In this document: piece by piece, positions 1 to 8,621 of the stretch
Position numbering within the stretch: the stretch's first letter is position 1
Layout of the letters: each line of letters opens with the position of its first letter
DNA from: Giardia muris
Lineage: Eukaryota; Fornicata; Diplomonadida; Hexamitidae
Direction: 5' to 3'
Assembly: GCA_006247105.1 (NCBI GenBank)
Contig: CM016925.1
Location: 1,364,001 to 1,428,000 of the forward strand
Length of the DNA stretch: 64,000 nucleotides
Position numbers and translations under genes: made by a program
The notes under the pieces: generated by a model
What the model was told of the DNA's origin: nothing
The model's database searches: none
Seen by the model: the letters and a program-made list of their open reading frames with translations, nothing else

Positions 1-1418
1 AAGACGGCTACCGCGGCAGAATGTGACTCGTTTTGGCGCCCAGCATCTCCTATGGACATACATCTTGACAAACAATTCCGTAACATCTCCAATACGTTCC
101 CAGGCTCGACCCCACGCTTCGTTATGTCATGAATCAAGCCCTTCACCTGCGGTAACAGTCGGCATATATACTCCTTCGTATACATTGTGTAGGTGCTATA
201 AAACTCAATAACGTTCGAAATGGCTCGTAACGCTAGCCCGCAGAGCTCGAGGAAGGGTGGGGTAATGGTCTCATACGTTTTGTTTGCATACTTCAGGGAC
301 GATTGTATTGGAAGCTTCTCCGGTTGCGACCCCTTTATTATACAATGCTTCTTTTTGACGTAAAGGCCATGTGCGGGGTCCTCATAATAGATCGAACAAG
401 GCCAGACAGAATCTATGTATCTATGGCCATTCTCCTCGGACGTGGCCTTACGATTCCCAAGCCTCGTCTCTAATGCCTTCCTAATGATTTGCTGATTGAA
501 GGCCTCACGGCGTTGCTCAACAAGCGCATATTGTTTCTTCAACTCCTTTTGCTGTTGTTCTGTCTTCTGGAAGATCTTTTGCGTCCGTCGTTCAAAGGCT
601 GCTGGTACACGTGAAAGAGTATTTCGTGCCGCTTGTTGAATCGCATCCAGGACATGTTCGCGCCGACGCATCGCTTTGTTCTGCCGTTCGACACTACTTT
701 GAAGAAGACTTAAGTTATCAAGTTCCATTTGACGTTGTACTTCTTCGACACGAGCGGGGACATCAAGAAACGATTTTCGTGCCTTCAGTGTTCGCGTCTC
801 TTGAAAACGACGGCGACGCTCTGCCACGCTATCATCCTTTCCATCTAGTTTCGCTTTGAGCTGAGCAGTAGCTTCGGAGTCAGTATTCTTCTTTGGGCTA
901 AAGGGAGTATGGTGCAAGGTTCCAGGGGATCGAGGATAGGTGGTCTTCGCTGGCTCAAACGTGATCTCCAAGTAATCGAATGCACCCTGAAAGCTTTCCT
1001 GGAGTCTTTCAGTGCTTTCCGACCCAGTTGGAGGTAATGATAACACTGTCTCAGAAGAGGGATCGCTCTTATCCCCCCCACCATCAGACCAGTTATGGAA
1101 TGAGGATCCTTGACCATAATCGGTTAATCCTGGAGGATGAGAAAGTGTAGTATCTTGAAGGGCATAGGAGGGTAGGTCCGGAAGGAAAGGGCCTGGTAGT
1201 AACAACGTAGGGACTATGATATATGGTCGCGCCAATGGCGCTCTAATTTGAAGTAGACTTAATGCATCACTTAGAAGAGTCCAAGCATCTTGCCAGAAAG
1301 GACCATAGCGGTCGTTCATGCAGATCCCTTCCTGCTCCGTGGCGGCCTGGAGCTCTGCAAGGGCGCCACGTAGTGCGTCTAGGACCCCCTCGAAGTGAAT
1401 CTCAGGGGTGTTGCTCAT
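1..1418 (-). CDS. Coiled-coil protein, unknown function, partial (3' end beyond window)
   Basis: The minus-strand frame stays open from an ATG at 1418 to the first base of the window, giving at least 472 residues with no stop seen. The N-terminal third is mixed and includes a Ser/Pro-rich stretch. A long Arg/Gln/Glu-rich segment (roughly residues 195-320) looks like a coiled coil. The remainder is more hydrophobic and helical, with several Cys. The start is supported by an A-rich run (CCAAAAAATT) immediately upstream and by the divergent gene starting 46 bp away. I do not recognise a family. The coiled-coil content would suit a cytoskeletal or basal-body protein, but that is inference only. 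Confidence 0.75.
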   Translation of the reverse strand, partial: MSNTPEIHFEGVLDALRGALAELQAATEQEGICMNDRYGPFWQDAWTLLSDALSLLQIRAPLARPYIIVPTLLLPGPFLPDLPSYALQDTTLSHPPGLTDYGQGSSFHNWSDGGGDKSDPSSETVLSLPPTGSESTERLQESFQGAFDYLEITFEPAKTTYPRSPGTLHHTPFSPKKNTDSEATAQLKAKLDGKDDSVAERRRRFQETRTLKARKSFLDVPARVEEVQRQMELDNLSLLQSSVERQNKAMRRREHVLDAIQQAARNTLSRVPAAFERRTQKIFQKTEQQQKELKKQYALVEQRREAFNQQIIRKALETRLGNRKATSEENGHRYIDSVWPCSIYYEDPAHGLYVKKKHCIIKGSQPEKLPIQSSLKYANKTYETITPPFLELCGLALRAISNVIEFYSTYTMYTKEYICRLLPQVKGLIHDITKRGVEPGNVLEMLRNCLSRCMSIGDAGRQNESHSAAVAV

Positions 1419-1464
1419 GGCCAAAAAATTACGTAGCGTATTGCGGTCTCGCCTAATTAAAACT
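1419..1464. promoter_or_regulatory. Divergent promoter region with two A/T-rich initiators
   Basis: These 46 bp separate two divergent ATGs. Next to the minus-strand start lies AATTTTTTGG (read on the minus strand), and next to the plus-strand start lies CTAATTAAAACT. Both resemble the A/T-rich initiators that sit at the start codon in Giardia, where 5' UTRs are only a few bases long. The motifs are seen directly; their promoter function is inferred from the genus. Confidence 0.55.
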
Positions 1465-2259
1465 ATGAGCGAGCCTGCGCGCAAGACTGATAACTCCCCT
1501 CCCGTGCGGGCACTCCAGAAGGCACTCTCCAAGCTCGAGCTCTCGCCGGAGATCATAGAGCTCTGCAAGGAGGTCAAGAGCAACGAGGAGGCCGCCCTGA
1601 AGATACTCGATGCGCTCTTCCTTCTAGGGTCGGATGCGGCCAATGAGATCGATCGAGTCACGGGTCTAATGCCCCAGTTCGAGAAGGGCGAGTTCAAGGT
1701 GACCGCCGGGGAGCTCGCCGTAGGGTTCAATAAGCAGGATGAACCACTCGAGTACAAGGCCGCTAATGGCATATGGACAGTCGAAATTCGTATAACTGAC
1801 GATGAATCATCCCGTGAGGTCATTTTCCGCCATGAGAGTTGTCCCGAGAACTCCGAGAAGACTGTGATTAAAGAGACGAAGACGGCGACAGTTAAGTGCG
1901 CGTCGAGTGTCGTAACGGTCTGTGACAAGGCATGCTTCTGCTCGGACGCTCTTGTCCCCGTCGTAACCAACACTGATTCGGACTCTAACCAAGACTCGAC
2001 CAACTGGCACAAGTACCTCTCCCTTACTTTTACTAGTCGTCTGCTCGTTGATAAGATCGGTGACCGTGGCGCGTATGGTATCATCATGGAGGCTCCCGAG
2101 GAGCAGGAGCTCACGATCTCCTTCAACGTAGCCGGAGAGCTTGTCAAGATCTCGATGGTCACCGAGTTCGAGGACGAGGATGAAGACGAGAACGAGGATG
2201 ACGACTACGATGCTCCAGCTGGCGACGACGATGACGATGATGAGGTCGGAGATGACTAG
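1465..2259 (+). CDS. Protein with highly acidic C-terminal tail, unknown function
   Basis: A 264-residue protein starting at the ATG directly behind TTAAAACT. An in-frame ATG at 1408 exists but overlaps the divergent gene's start, so it is not preferred. The N-terminal third is helical. The middle has alternating beta-like segments with several Cys. The last 45 residues are almost entirely Asp/Glu (a DEDEDENEDDD run and a DDDDDDEVGDD end). Such tails are typical of histone chaperones and other proteins that bind basic partners, but I could not match a NAP, nucleoplasmin or MAM33 fold. It ends in TAG, followed by TGTAAAC (2268-2274), an AGTRAAY-like poly(A) signal. Confidence 0.75.
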   Translation: MSEPARKTDNSPPVRALQKALSKLELSPEIIELCKEVKSNEEAALKILDALFLLGSDAANEIDRVTGLMPQFEKGEFKVTAGELAVGFNKQDEPLEYKAANGIWTVEIRITDDESSREVIFRHESCPENSEKTVIKETKTATVKCASSVVTVCDKACFCSDALVPVVTNTDSDSNQDSTNWHKYLSLTFTSRLLVDKIGDRGAYGIIMEAPEEQELTISFNVAGELVKISMVTEFEDEDEDENEDDDYDAPAGDDDDDDEVGDD

Positions 2260-2282
2260 GCCTACCCTGTAAACGTCGTGCT

Positions 2283-3815
2283 TCACTCTTCCAGTTCAAC
2301 ATCACTATCCTTCTCGATGTCGTCATACTCGTGGCCAAGGTTGATTGGCTTGAAGAGTTGAAACCCTTTAAGGTCTGTAACAATCAAGGACCCGGAGATC
2401 TGTGGGTGGAAGGCGAGCTCCCGTGGTTCCTCTAAACCCATGTGCAAGAAGACCAGAGATGGAGGCAAGTCTGCAACCTTTCGAGCAGCTTCAGGGGTAA
2501 AGTCATCCATCTGGAGAGGTCCATTCGTCTGTTCCACGTCAATATCCCAAACCGAAAGCGTACCATCCTCGGAACAAGCGGCTATAACAGTCGGCTCGTT
2601 AGGGCTGAAGCGCACGCTTGAGATGGGACATTTGTGGTATACGAGGCGTTGCATGGCGTCAGAAGGCTGGCGAACGTCCCAGAGACAAATCATGCCCGCC
2701 TCATCGCCCGACACGAGTAGGTTCTCGTCGGCATAGCTCCAATCGCAGACATTTATGTCCGTCTTGCTTGCCCTGATCATGAGTGGTGCACCATCGGCAA
2801 CACGCGGGTCAACTATCCGGATCGTCCCATCAGAACTGCAGCTCAGGAAACAACCGCCCGTACAGGAGTTCCCGACGCGAGAGAAAACGATATCCTCTAC
2901 AGAACTCTTATGAAGCCGCTTTAATGACGAGTCAACGGCAACAGACCCGTCGGGGCGCATCTGGTACGCCTTAATCCGACCTTCAACATCTCCTGCGAGC
3001 CAAAGAGAATGGATGGGAGAGCATGCTAACGCATACCCCTCAACCCCATTGTTGTCGAAAGCCGCAAGACATAAAGGGTTCTCCTTGTGAAGGGGTGCAG
3101 CCGGACCATGCCGACGCCGATTCAGCTTTCGAGAGCGTGTGGAAGTAGACGACGGTATCGCCGTTGAAAGGTTGATCGGAGTCACTTCTGTCGAAAAGCC
3201 TGTCGTCTCATGCCAATAAGGAACCGTCCCAAAAGGCTCGACGCCCAAGTTCTTGAGCATGGGAGCACAATTGATGAAGCTCACCACTCCATCCTCAGTC
3301 CAAAGACCCGCTACGGATGCCGTACCGGCGGGATAGCAGTTATTGTAGAAGCCAGTCCCAGATCGCACTCGGTTGATCGTCGCGGGGATATCAATCGTCC
3401 TCTGAATGACGCTCGGATCCATTTCTTGGTCTTCTTCAAAGCGCGTTGGATAGATGTCTGTTAGGTAGAAAATAGTGAGCTCTCCAGTCTCCGCCGTATC
3501 GGGGTCCACCTGGGCACCACCGAGAAGTACCAGCTGGTGTGGAAACTCGATCCGGTTGGTCCCAAGGCCATCAACAATCGGATCGATGGAGAGCAGTGGC
3601 CAGCTGACGGTGAAACGATGGAGAAAATCATATGCGGTCGGATCATACTCCAACTCATCTGGGGCGTCTCCTGGAAGGAACACATTACGTGCTGGCTCTG
3701 GGCGCTCGTTAGTATCGACCTGGAGCTTCTCAAGCGCCTTGATATCGGTGATCGGAATCAGGGGCTCCTCACTCACATGAGTCTCAGAAGACTCTGAAGA
3801 AAGGCTTGTGTCCAT
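2283..3815 (-). CDS. GRWD1: WD40 ribosome-assembly protein, GRWD1/RRB1 family
   Basis: 510 residues. The N-terminal part carries the family signature for recognising a basic partner, a YDPTAYDFLHRFTVSWPLLS-type segment near residue 58. WD repeats follow in the C-terminal half, with blades ending in WDVRQP and WDIDVE, and a short acidic end (DSDVELEE). GRWD1/Rrb1 escorts ribosomal protein L3 (uL3) into 60S assembly in the nucleus. RBBP4/Msi1-type histone-binding proteins share the N-terminal helix, but the DPTAY...WPLLSID form and acidic tail fit GRWD1 better. The start follows an AT-rich stretch (GATATCATTCAA). It is convergent with the acidic-tail gene, 23 bp away. Confidence 0.85.
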   Translation of the reverse strand: MDTSLSSESSETHVSEEPLIPITDIKALEKLQVDTNERPEPARNVFLPGDAPDELEYDPTAYDFLHRFTVSWPLLSIDPIVDGLGTNRIEFPHQLVLLGGAQVDPDTAETGELTIFYLTDIYPTRFEEDQEMDPSVIQRTIDIPATINRVRSGTGFYNNCYPAGTASVAGLWTEDGVVSFINCAPMLKNLGVEPFGTVPYWHETTGFSTEVTPINLSTAIPSSTSTRSRKLNRRRHGPAAPLHKENPLCLAAFDNNGVEGYALACSPIHSLWLAGDVEGRIKAYQMRPDGSVAVDSSLKRLHKSSVEDIVFSRVGNSCTGGCFLSCSSDGTIRIVDPRVADGAPLMIRASKTDINVCDWSYADENLLVSGDEAGMICLWDVRQPSDAMQRLVYHKCPISSVRFSPNEPTVIAACSEDGTLSVWDIDVEQTNGPLQMDDFTPEAARKVADLPPSLVFLHMGLEEPRELAFHPQISGSLIVTDLKGFQLFKPINLGHEYDDIEKDSDVELEE

Positions 3816-3885
3816 TTGAATGATATCAATTTATCAATTCGAAGGCATGGTCTGAGCCCCCAGCATGGCCGACTCTCGCCGGGGA

Positions 3886-3957
3886 GGGAGCATGGTCTAG
3901 TGGTATGATTCTCCGTTCGGGTCGGAGAGGTTCCGGGTTCGATTCCCGGTGCTCCCC
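3886..3957 (+). tRNA. tRNA-Pro (anticodon CGG)
   Basis: A complete cloverleaf can be drawn. The acceptor stem pairs GGGAGCA with TGCTCCC. A D-arm with GTGGT follows, then an anticodon stem CTCCG/CGGAG enclosing loop TTCGGGT (anticodon CGG). The T-arm is CCGGG-TTCGATT-CCCGG, and the discriminator base is C, as usual for eukaryotic tRNA-Pro. The internal A box (in the D-arm) and B box (GGTTCGATTCC) for RNA polymerase III are present. There is no intron. Only three T's follow the gene before the stop region of the epsilon-tubulin gene on the other strand, so the Pol III terminator is weak or further on. Confidence 0.95.
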
Positions 3958-3965
3958 GATTTGCA

Positions 3966-5390
3966 CTAGTACACGATTGGGGCGACGTCTATCTCGACGA
4001 CACGACGCTCTCCACGTGTACGAGAAAGCTCTTGATAGCCTTGGATGATCGTATCTACGACCTGGGAGCGGAATTCAATCTCTTCGGGTCCAAGGATCTT
4101 TTCGTAGTGATGAAGATACATCCGGCTCTTACGCATCTTATCGAAGCTACTCTTGACATGCCCTACTGTCTCAAGGATCTGCGGCCCATTACGCAAGCAG
4201 ACGGCATCACAAGATGCATGAGGTGGTCGACCACTACTCAACCCTACCTTCACCCCTTGAGACCCCCAACTAGGGTGAACTAGACCAGCACCTTGAAGGC
4301 GTGCAACAGCAGAGGATAGTTCTCCGCTATTGATGTTCTCTCCACGGGCAAGAATAGCGGTAGCAAGGGAGAAGCTTGGACCTTGGGTCCCAGTACTGAG
4401 AATGAGCTGATTTTGCGGTAAGAGAAGGTTCCGAACGGCGGCCTGGATAGTTGCTGCAGGAGGAGCCATGGGAAGGGGTGCAAGACTAGTGCAGACAAAG
4501 TTCAACTCTGGAAATGGGACAAGGTTGATGGCCAACTCATTAAGGTCGACATTCATCTCTCCACCGAAACGCATGCTGGACGTTATGCAACTGAGTGCAG
4601 TGGCCACCGTTTGATTAACCTCCTTGAAGGGACGACGCTTCTGGCCTTTCTCTTGTTGATTTGCAAAGGGATCCACTCCACGTACTTTAGCAGCCTGTGT
4701 GGCGGCCTTATCGGGATTGACCTTCTTCTCTCCAAGCATCCGAACACAATTTGTGATGCTCTCATTATCGAATGGGATGATGACGTCGGCTGAGGTTGCT
4801 AGAGAGGCCATGGAGAAGATGGTATTGTAAGGAGAAGTCACGACATCATCTGTTTCCCTACTGGGGATGATCGGGGCTGAGAGGATAGAAAGGCCTTCAA
4901 AGGCCTCGGAAATCAATTCGATGGCGCGTGCGCCAAGACCGGAACCAGTCCCACCTCCTAAAGAGGAAAAGAAAAGAAAGCCTTGAGGGGAATCACAAGC
5001 CTCAATGGTTTTCCGTACCACCTCAAGGATCCGATCTCCATGTGCTTCACCATATGTCTTATACCCTTCGGCGAAGTTATTTCCTGAACCTCTTCCAATT
5101 GGGTCTGTAATAATAAGGGATTCATCGAATATCCCTCCAAGATCGCTTCCAAGTAATGCATTCACGACCCCCTCTTCCATATCGATCACTACGGACCTGG
5201 CCTTCAGGTTAGAGATCGTCGAGTAAAGCGGGAGGTCATGCCCACGCTGATTGACGTTACGGAAGAAAGTCGACATCGCGTCTGTATAACTTGTCCCATG
5301 TAAGCTATGCTCACGAAGAACGGTGCGCCAAAACTCGGTTCCGATCTGGTTCCCGCATTGACCGGTCTGAATCACAAGCATCTCCCGCAT
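3966..5390 (-). CDS. Epsilon-tubulin
   Basis: 474 residues when started at the ATG four bases after the stop of the upstream protease gene. An ATG at 5420 would overlap that gene. The start reads MREMLVIQTGQCGNQIG, the tubulin N-terminal loop. The GTP-binding tubulin signature appears as LGGGTGSGLG, and a DMEEGVVN segment follows the conserved FFRNV region; both match epsilon- rather than alpha/beta/gamma-tubulin. A basic insertion (KGQKRRPFKEVNQTVA) and the NMDLNE-like NVDLNELAINLVPFP segment also fit epsilon. Epsilon-tubulin works in basal-body and centriole triplet assembly, fitting an eight-flagellated cell. The C-terminus lacks the acidic tail of axonemal tubulins. Confidence 0.9.
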   Translation of the reverse strand: MREMLVIQTGQCGNQIGTEFWRTVLREHSLHGTSYTDAMSTFFRNVNQRGHDLPLYSTISNLKARSVVIDMEEGVVNALLGSDLGGIFDESLIITDPIGRGSGNNFAEGYKTYGEAHGDRILEVVRKTIEACDSPQGFLFFSSLGGGTGSGLGARAIELISEAFEGLSILSAPIIPSRETDDVVTSPYNTIFSMASLATSADVIIPFDNESITNCVRMLGEKKVNPDKAATQAAKVRGVDPFANQQEKGQKRRPFKEVNQTVATALSCITSSMRFGGEMNVDLNELAINLVPFPELNFVCTSLAPLPMAPPAATIQAAVRNLLLPQNQLILSTGTQGPSFSLATAILARGENINSGELSSAVARLQGAGLVHPSWGSQGVKVGLSSGRPPHASCDAVCLRNGPQILETVGHVKSSFDKMRKSRMYLHHYEKILGPEEIEFRSQVVDTIIQGYQELSRTRGERRVVEIDVAPIVY

Positions 5391-5394
5391 GATT

Positions 5395-7002
5395 TTACTG
5401 GATAATCGCATAGTCGGCATCAGTCAAAACCCCACAGATATTGTCCTTCATCGTGAGGTACATGTACCCATCCACCCCCCAGGCATTGGACCACGAGTTA
5501 CGGATGATCCAGTAATCTCCATAGAGCATATCCGTTCCCCACCCGACACAAATGACTGCGTGCGCCAGGTCTTCCTCCGAGTTTTTGCAAGCTGGGTCAT
5601 TATAAACACCTCCGGAATACCAGACAAAGCTTTCAGGGACCGCAACGGCAACTGACACAGGGCCATCGAGAAGAGCATACTTGAGAGCTCCAATGTCAAG
5701 AGGCTTGACCTTTGCAATGCCATTGACGCGCCCATACTTCGATGTGAATTTCTTCTCGTCACATAGAGATTCAACACCGAGGTAACGCATGTCACTCTCA
5801 GGGATGATTTGGCCACCATATTCTTTAAGCAGAGCCTCGGTAGCCTCATAACTAAGTCCACCGTTACAGCCTTGCACAAGGCCCCAAATACAAGAAATGA
5901 TGGCTTGCTCGGAGACACGAACCAAGGGTTGAGATGAGTTCTCTCGCATCCTACGGATATTCAGGCGGCCTTCAATAGTACCCGCCGTACTAAAGGCCCA
6001 ACAGGAACCGCAGGAAGCTTGGTCCTTGATGGGGGTGATAATCCCACGAACACGCCAATCGAGCTCTTTAGGGAAGAAGACTTTCTCCCCAAGGGTCTCA
6101 TTATAGTACCACTCGTCAGTATGCTCAGGGATATCCTCATAATAATAAGGATCGTCATCTTCACGCGCCTTTCGGCCGGAGAGGTTGTATCCGCCACGAA
6201 TCCTCATGAAGCTTTCAATGGGCTGACGCATCTTGTTACGTGAAACGGTGAAGGTGTGTGTCTCATCCAATCGAATGTTATCAAGATCTGTATCGTCACG
6301 ATTTGAACGTGAGAAAGCTGCTAAGACCTCACGAAGACGCAATATAGGTGTCTGGTTTTCCATGGCATTCTCCTCTTCATTACAGACCTCCGGGATTGCA
6401 AAATCGGTCTCAGTGAACGATGGCTCAATATCAAAGAAATCATAATGGATGATATAATAATCGTAATGGGAACCGGACCAGGAGTTATACCCATGCATCT
6501 CCCATCTCCTTGGAGAACAGAAAAGCTTATCGTCAATGGTGGAAAGAGGTAAACAATAGAAATCTTCCTGATCCCTTTTGATGCTACTGAAGCTTGCGTC
6601 ATCGCTGGTGATGTTACCACTCCCCTCTGTCACGTATTGGTAATGATAAAGAGTCATCCCATCCTCTTCTAACTCCTCGATAAAGGTGAACATGTCTAGG
6701 TCTGGGAAGATTTCCGTCAGAGGTGGCTTGAATGCCTTGAATTGTGCGTACATGCACGCGAGATTGTCCTTCTGGGTATAGACATGGCCCATGGAATGGT
6801 TGTTGATGTAGTCGCTTGTCAAGCCATCATAGAAGGTAACAACTTGGCGATGTGTGTCTTTATCAGTTTTGATCTCGAGTGGCTCCGAGAGCGTCCCATA
6901 GACGACATCAAAGCGGCCCTTCATGTGGTACTTTGGAGGGATGTATAGGCTGGAGGCCTCGGGCACCGTTCCCAGCACGCAAGCCACCAGATAGAAGAAC
7001 AT
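5395..7002 (-). CDS. Papain-family (C1) cysteine protease with long N-terminal domain
   Basis: 535 residues, beginning with a signal peptide (MFFYLVACVLGTVPEASS). Residues about 20-300 form a large pro-region like that of the 26/29-kDa proteinase or counting-factor-associated-protein group (YHMKGRFDVVYGTLSEP, FYDGL). The mature protease starts near LDWRVRG. The catalytic set is intact: Gln and Cys in DQASCGSCWAFS, His in DLAHAVICVGWG and Asn in IIRNSWSNAWG. Expected location is the endomembrane or peripheral vacuole system or secretion. Giardia uses C1 proteases in encystation and excystation. Cathepsin C (dipeptidyl peptidase I) is the main alternative, because of the long N-terminal domain. 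The ATG follows GGAAAAA. Confidence 0.9.
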   Translation of the reverse strand: MFFYLVACVLGTVPEASSLYIPPKYHMKGRFDVVYGTLSEPLEIKTDKDTHRQVVTFYDGLTSDYINNHSMGHVYTQKDNLACMYAQFKAFKPPLTEIFPDLDMFTFIEELEEDGMTLYHYQYVTEGSGNITSDDASFSSIKRDQEDFYCLPLSTIDDKLFCSPRRWEMHGYNSWSGSHYDYYIIHYDFFDIEPSFTETDFAIPEVCNEEENAMENQTPILRLREVLAAFSRSNRDDTDLDNIRLDETHTFTVSRNKMRQPIESFMRIRGGYNLSGRKAREDDDPYYYEDIPEHTDEWYYNETLGEKVFFPKELDWRVRGIITPIKDQASCGSCWAFSTAGTIEGRLNIRRMRENSSQPLVRVSEQAIISCIWGLVQGCNGGLSYEATEALLKEYGGQIIPESDMRYLGVESLCDEKKFTSKYGRVNGIAKVKPLDIGALKYALLDGPVSVAVAVPESFVWYSGGVYNDPACKNSEEDLAHAVICVGWGTDMLYGDYWIIRNSWSNAWGVDGYMYLTMKDNICGVLTDADYAIIQ

Positions 7003-7093
7003 TTTTTCCTGTTGTCATGAGTTCACCTCCTAATGGTCATGGACACGAGTACATGACGATCAATTGAAAGCTGAAGGGACGATAAAATTAACG

Positions 7094-8605
7094 ATGATTG
7101 TGACGGGGTCTACCGACGGTGTACAGCTTTGGGAGTTCTCGGGGAGGACGCTATGCGAGCGTGCGCGACTTTCCGACACGTACTGTGGGTTTTCGTCACA
7201 GCTACTGCCATCTGGACAGCTTCTTTTCACCTTTGCTAACACTCCCAAAAGCTTAGTGTTTCGGACGATAGCATCTGCACTTCACCCCGAGGACGTCATT
7301 GAGGAGACTAGTGTCGAGTTCGACGTCCTTATTGATGCCTTTGAGGTAGTTGGAGGTGGCCGACTTGCTTTGATCCGCCTTGAACGTCAAGAAGAGAACG
7401 TCGTCCTGTATCATATAAAGGCACGTAAAGTGCTTCATACGCTCCGTTCTGGGGCGATCGTCATGAACTCTCATACTGTCTTGTGGCCATATACGGTATC
7501 TGATGACGGAAAGTATATCAGTTATCAAGATGGAGCCATCATCCATGTCTATGAGCTTTTGGAGGATCAGACGCTTGAACTCCTTGGGTATACCGGGGCG
7601 GTCGTAAAAGGCGAAAGTGTTCGTAACGTCACTTGTCATTTCACCCCAACCCTGAAGATAAGTTCAGACCAGCTTCCGGAGCATTGCCTATTGATCTGCA
7701 TGCCTTCTAAGTCTAAGGGGGGTGCAGGATACGCCATGCTTTACAAGCTGACTCAGTTGATAAAGTGTGAGAATCCGACACTTGAGAACGTGGCAGTACC
7801 TCCTTACATGTACCAGAAGCTTCAAGCGTGTGATAGATACGAGGCCTGCTTTGGCGAGTCCGGAACCTGGTTACTTCTAAGATGCAAGTCCGAGGTTGAC
7901 ACGTCTGAGAAGGGTCATTACTACGGGACTAGTACCTTATACTTCTTCAATCTCAACGCTCGTATCATCGAATGCATAGGGGGAAAAGATCAGTATGTCC
8001 ATGCCTTTTCCATAAAACCAACTCTCAAAGCAATTAGTCCAACAGACACTCTTATTGAAGAACAGTTCATTGTCATCTTTGGGACCCCACCACCAAAGGC
8101 ACAAGAATATGTCGTCAGGTCTAGGCTTGGACGGCATGGACACGTTACAGACCTCACTCTGAACAGTACCCTCGGTTCTTTGGCCGTTAATTCTATTAGC
8201 TGGGAACCAGCAGGTCGTTTCGCCCTTCTTCGTGGTGAGGTTGGCATGAATGGAGAGTCAAAGCTAGTACGCTTGGCCATTGGTGGAGAACCTACGTGTA
8301 TTGCTAGTACCACCATTTACTCGAAGACATGTGCCTCCATTAGTCCTTCTGGCGATATCGTTATGTATGGTGTAACTAGGCCGCGGTTCAACGTCGACAA
8401 CGGCATTGAGCTCTTTGACTTGCAACTAAAACCACTCACCCACAAGGCGTTCACAGGCCTATTCTATTGTGGGTTCTTACCGTTCACTGAGAAGGACTAT
8501 GCGGTTAAACCTCTTTGTGACGTCCCTTCGGGTCAGAGTCTTAAGGATGTCAAGAAGGCAACCGGTGGGAAGTATGTACCACCAAGTCAACGAGGAAAGA
8601 AGTGA
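7094..8605 (+). CDS. Translation initiation factor eIF2A
   Basis: 503 residues from the ATG behind GATAAAATTAACG; the frame is open further upstream but has no ATG. The body is a degenerate WD-type beta-propeller of the eIF2A family, with the segment VNSISWEPAGRFALL matching the 'I.WSP.G' blade of that family. The C-terminal motif GGKYVPPSQRGKK is the hallmark KYVPP peptide of eIF2A. eIF2A helps non-canonical initiator tRNA delivery to the 40S subunit. eIF3b has a similar propeller but carries an RRM, which is absent here. The stop TGA lies inside AGTGAAT (8601-8607), a perfect Giardia-type poly(A) signal. AlaX follows 16 bp later. Confidence 0.85.
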   Translation: MIVTGSTDGVQLWEFSGRTLCERARLSDTYCGFSSQLLPSGQLLFTFANTPKSLVFRTIASALHPEDVIEETSVEFDVLIDAFEVVGGGRLALIRLERQEENVVLYHIKARKVLHTLRSGAIVMNSHTVLWPYTVSDDGKYISYQDGAIIHVYELLEDQTLELLGYTGAVVKGESVRNVTCHFTPTLKISSDQLPEHCLLICMPSKSKGGAGYAMLYKLTQLIKCENPTLENVAVPPYMYQKLQACDRYEACFGESGTWLLLRCKSEVDTSEKGHYYGTSTLYFFNLNARIIECIGGKDQYVHAFSIKPTLKAISPTDTLIEEQFIVIFGTPPPKAQEYVVRSRLGRHGHVTDLTLNSTLGSLAVNSISWEPAGRFALLRGEVGMNGESKLVRLAIGGEPTCIASTTIYSKTCASISPSGDIVMYGVTRPRFNVDNGIELFDLQLKPLTHKAFTGLFYCGFLPFTEKDYAVKPLCDVPSGQSLKDVKKATGGKYVPPSQRGKK

Positions 8606-8621
8606 ATACTACCGAAAGAAA

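Noticed and set aside
1807..2286. Minus-strand 159-codon frame opposite the acidic-tail gene
   Set aside because: It is the antisense of Asp/Glu codons, giving Val/Ile-rich runs; no real gene pattern.
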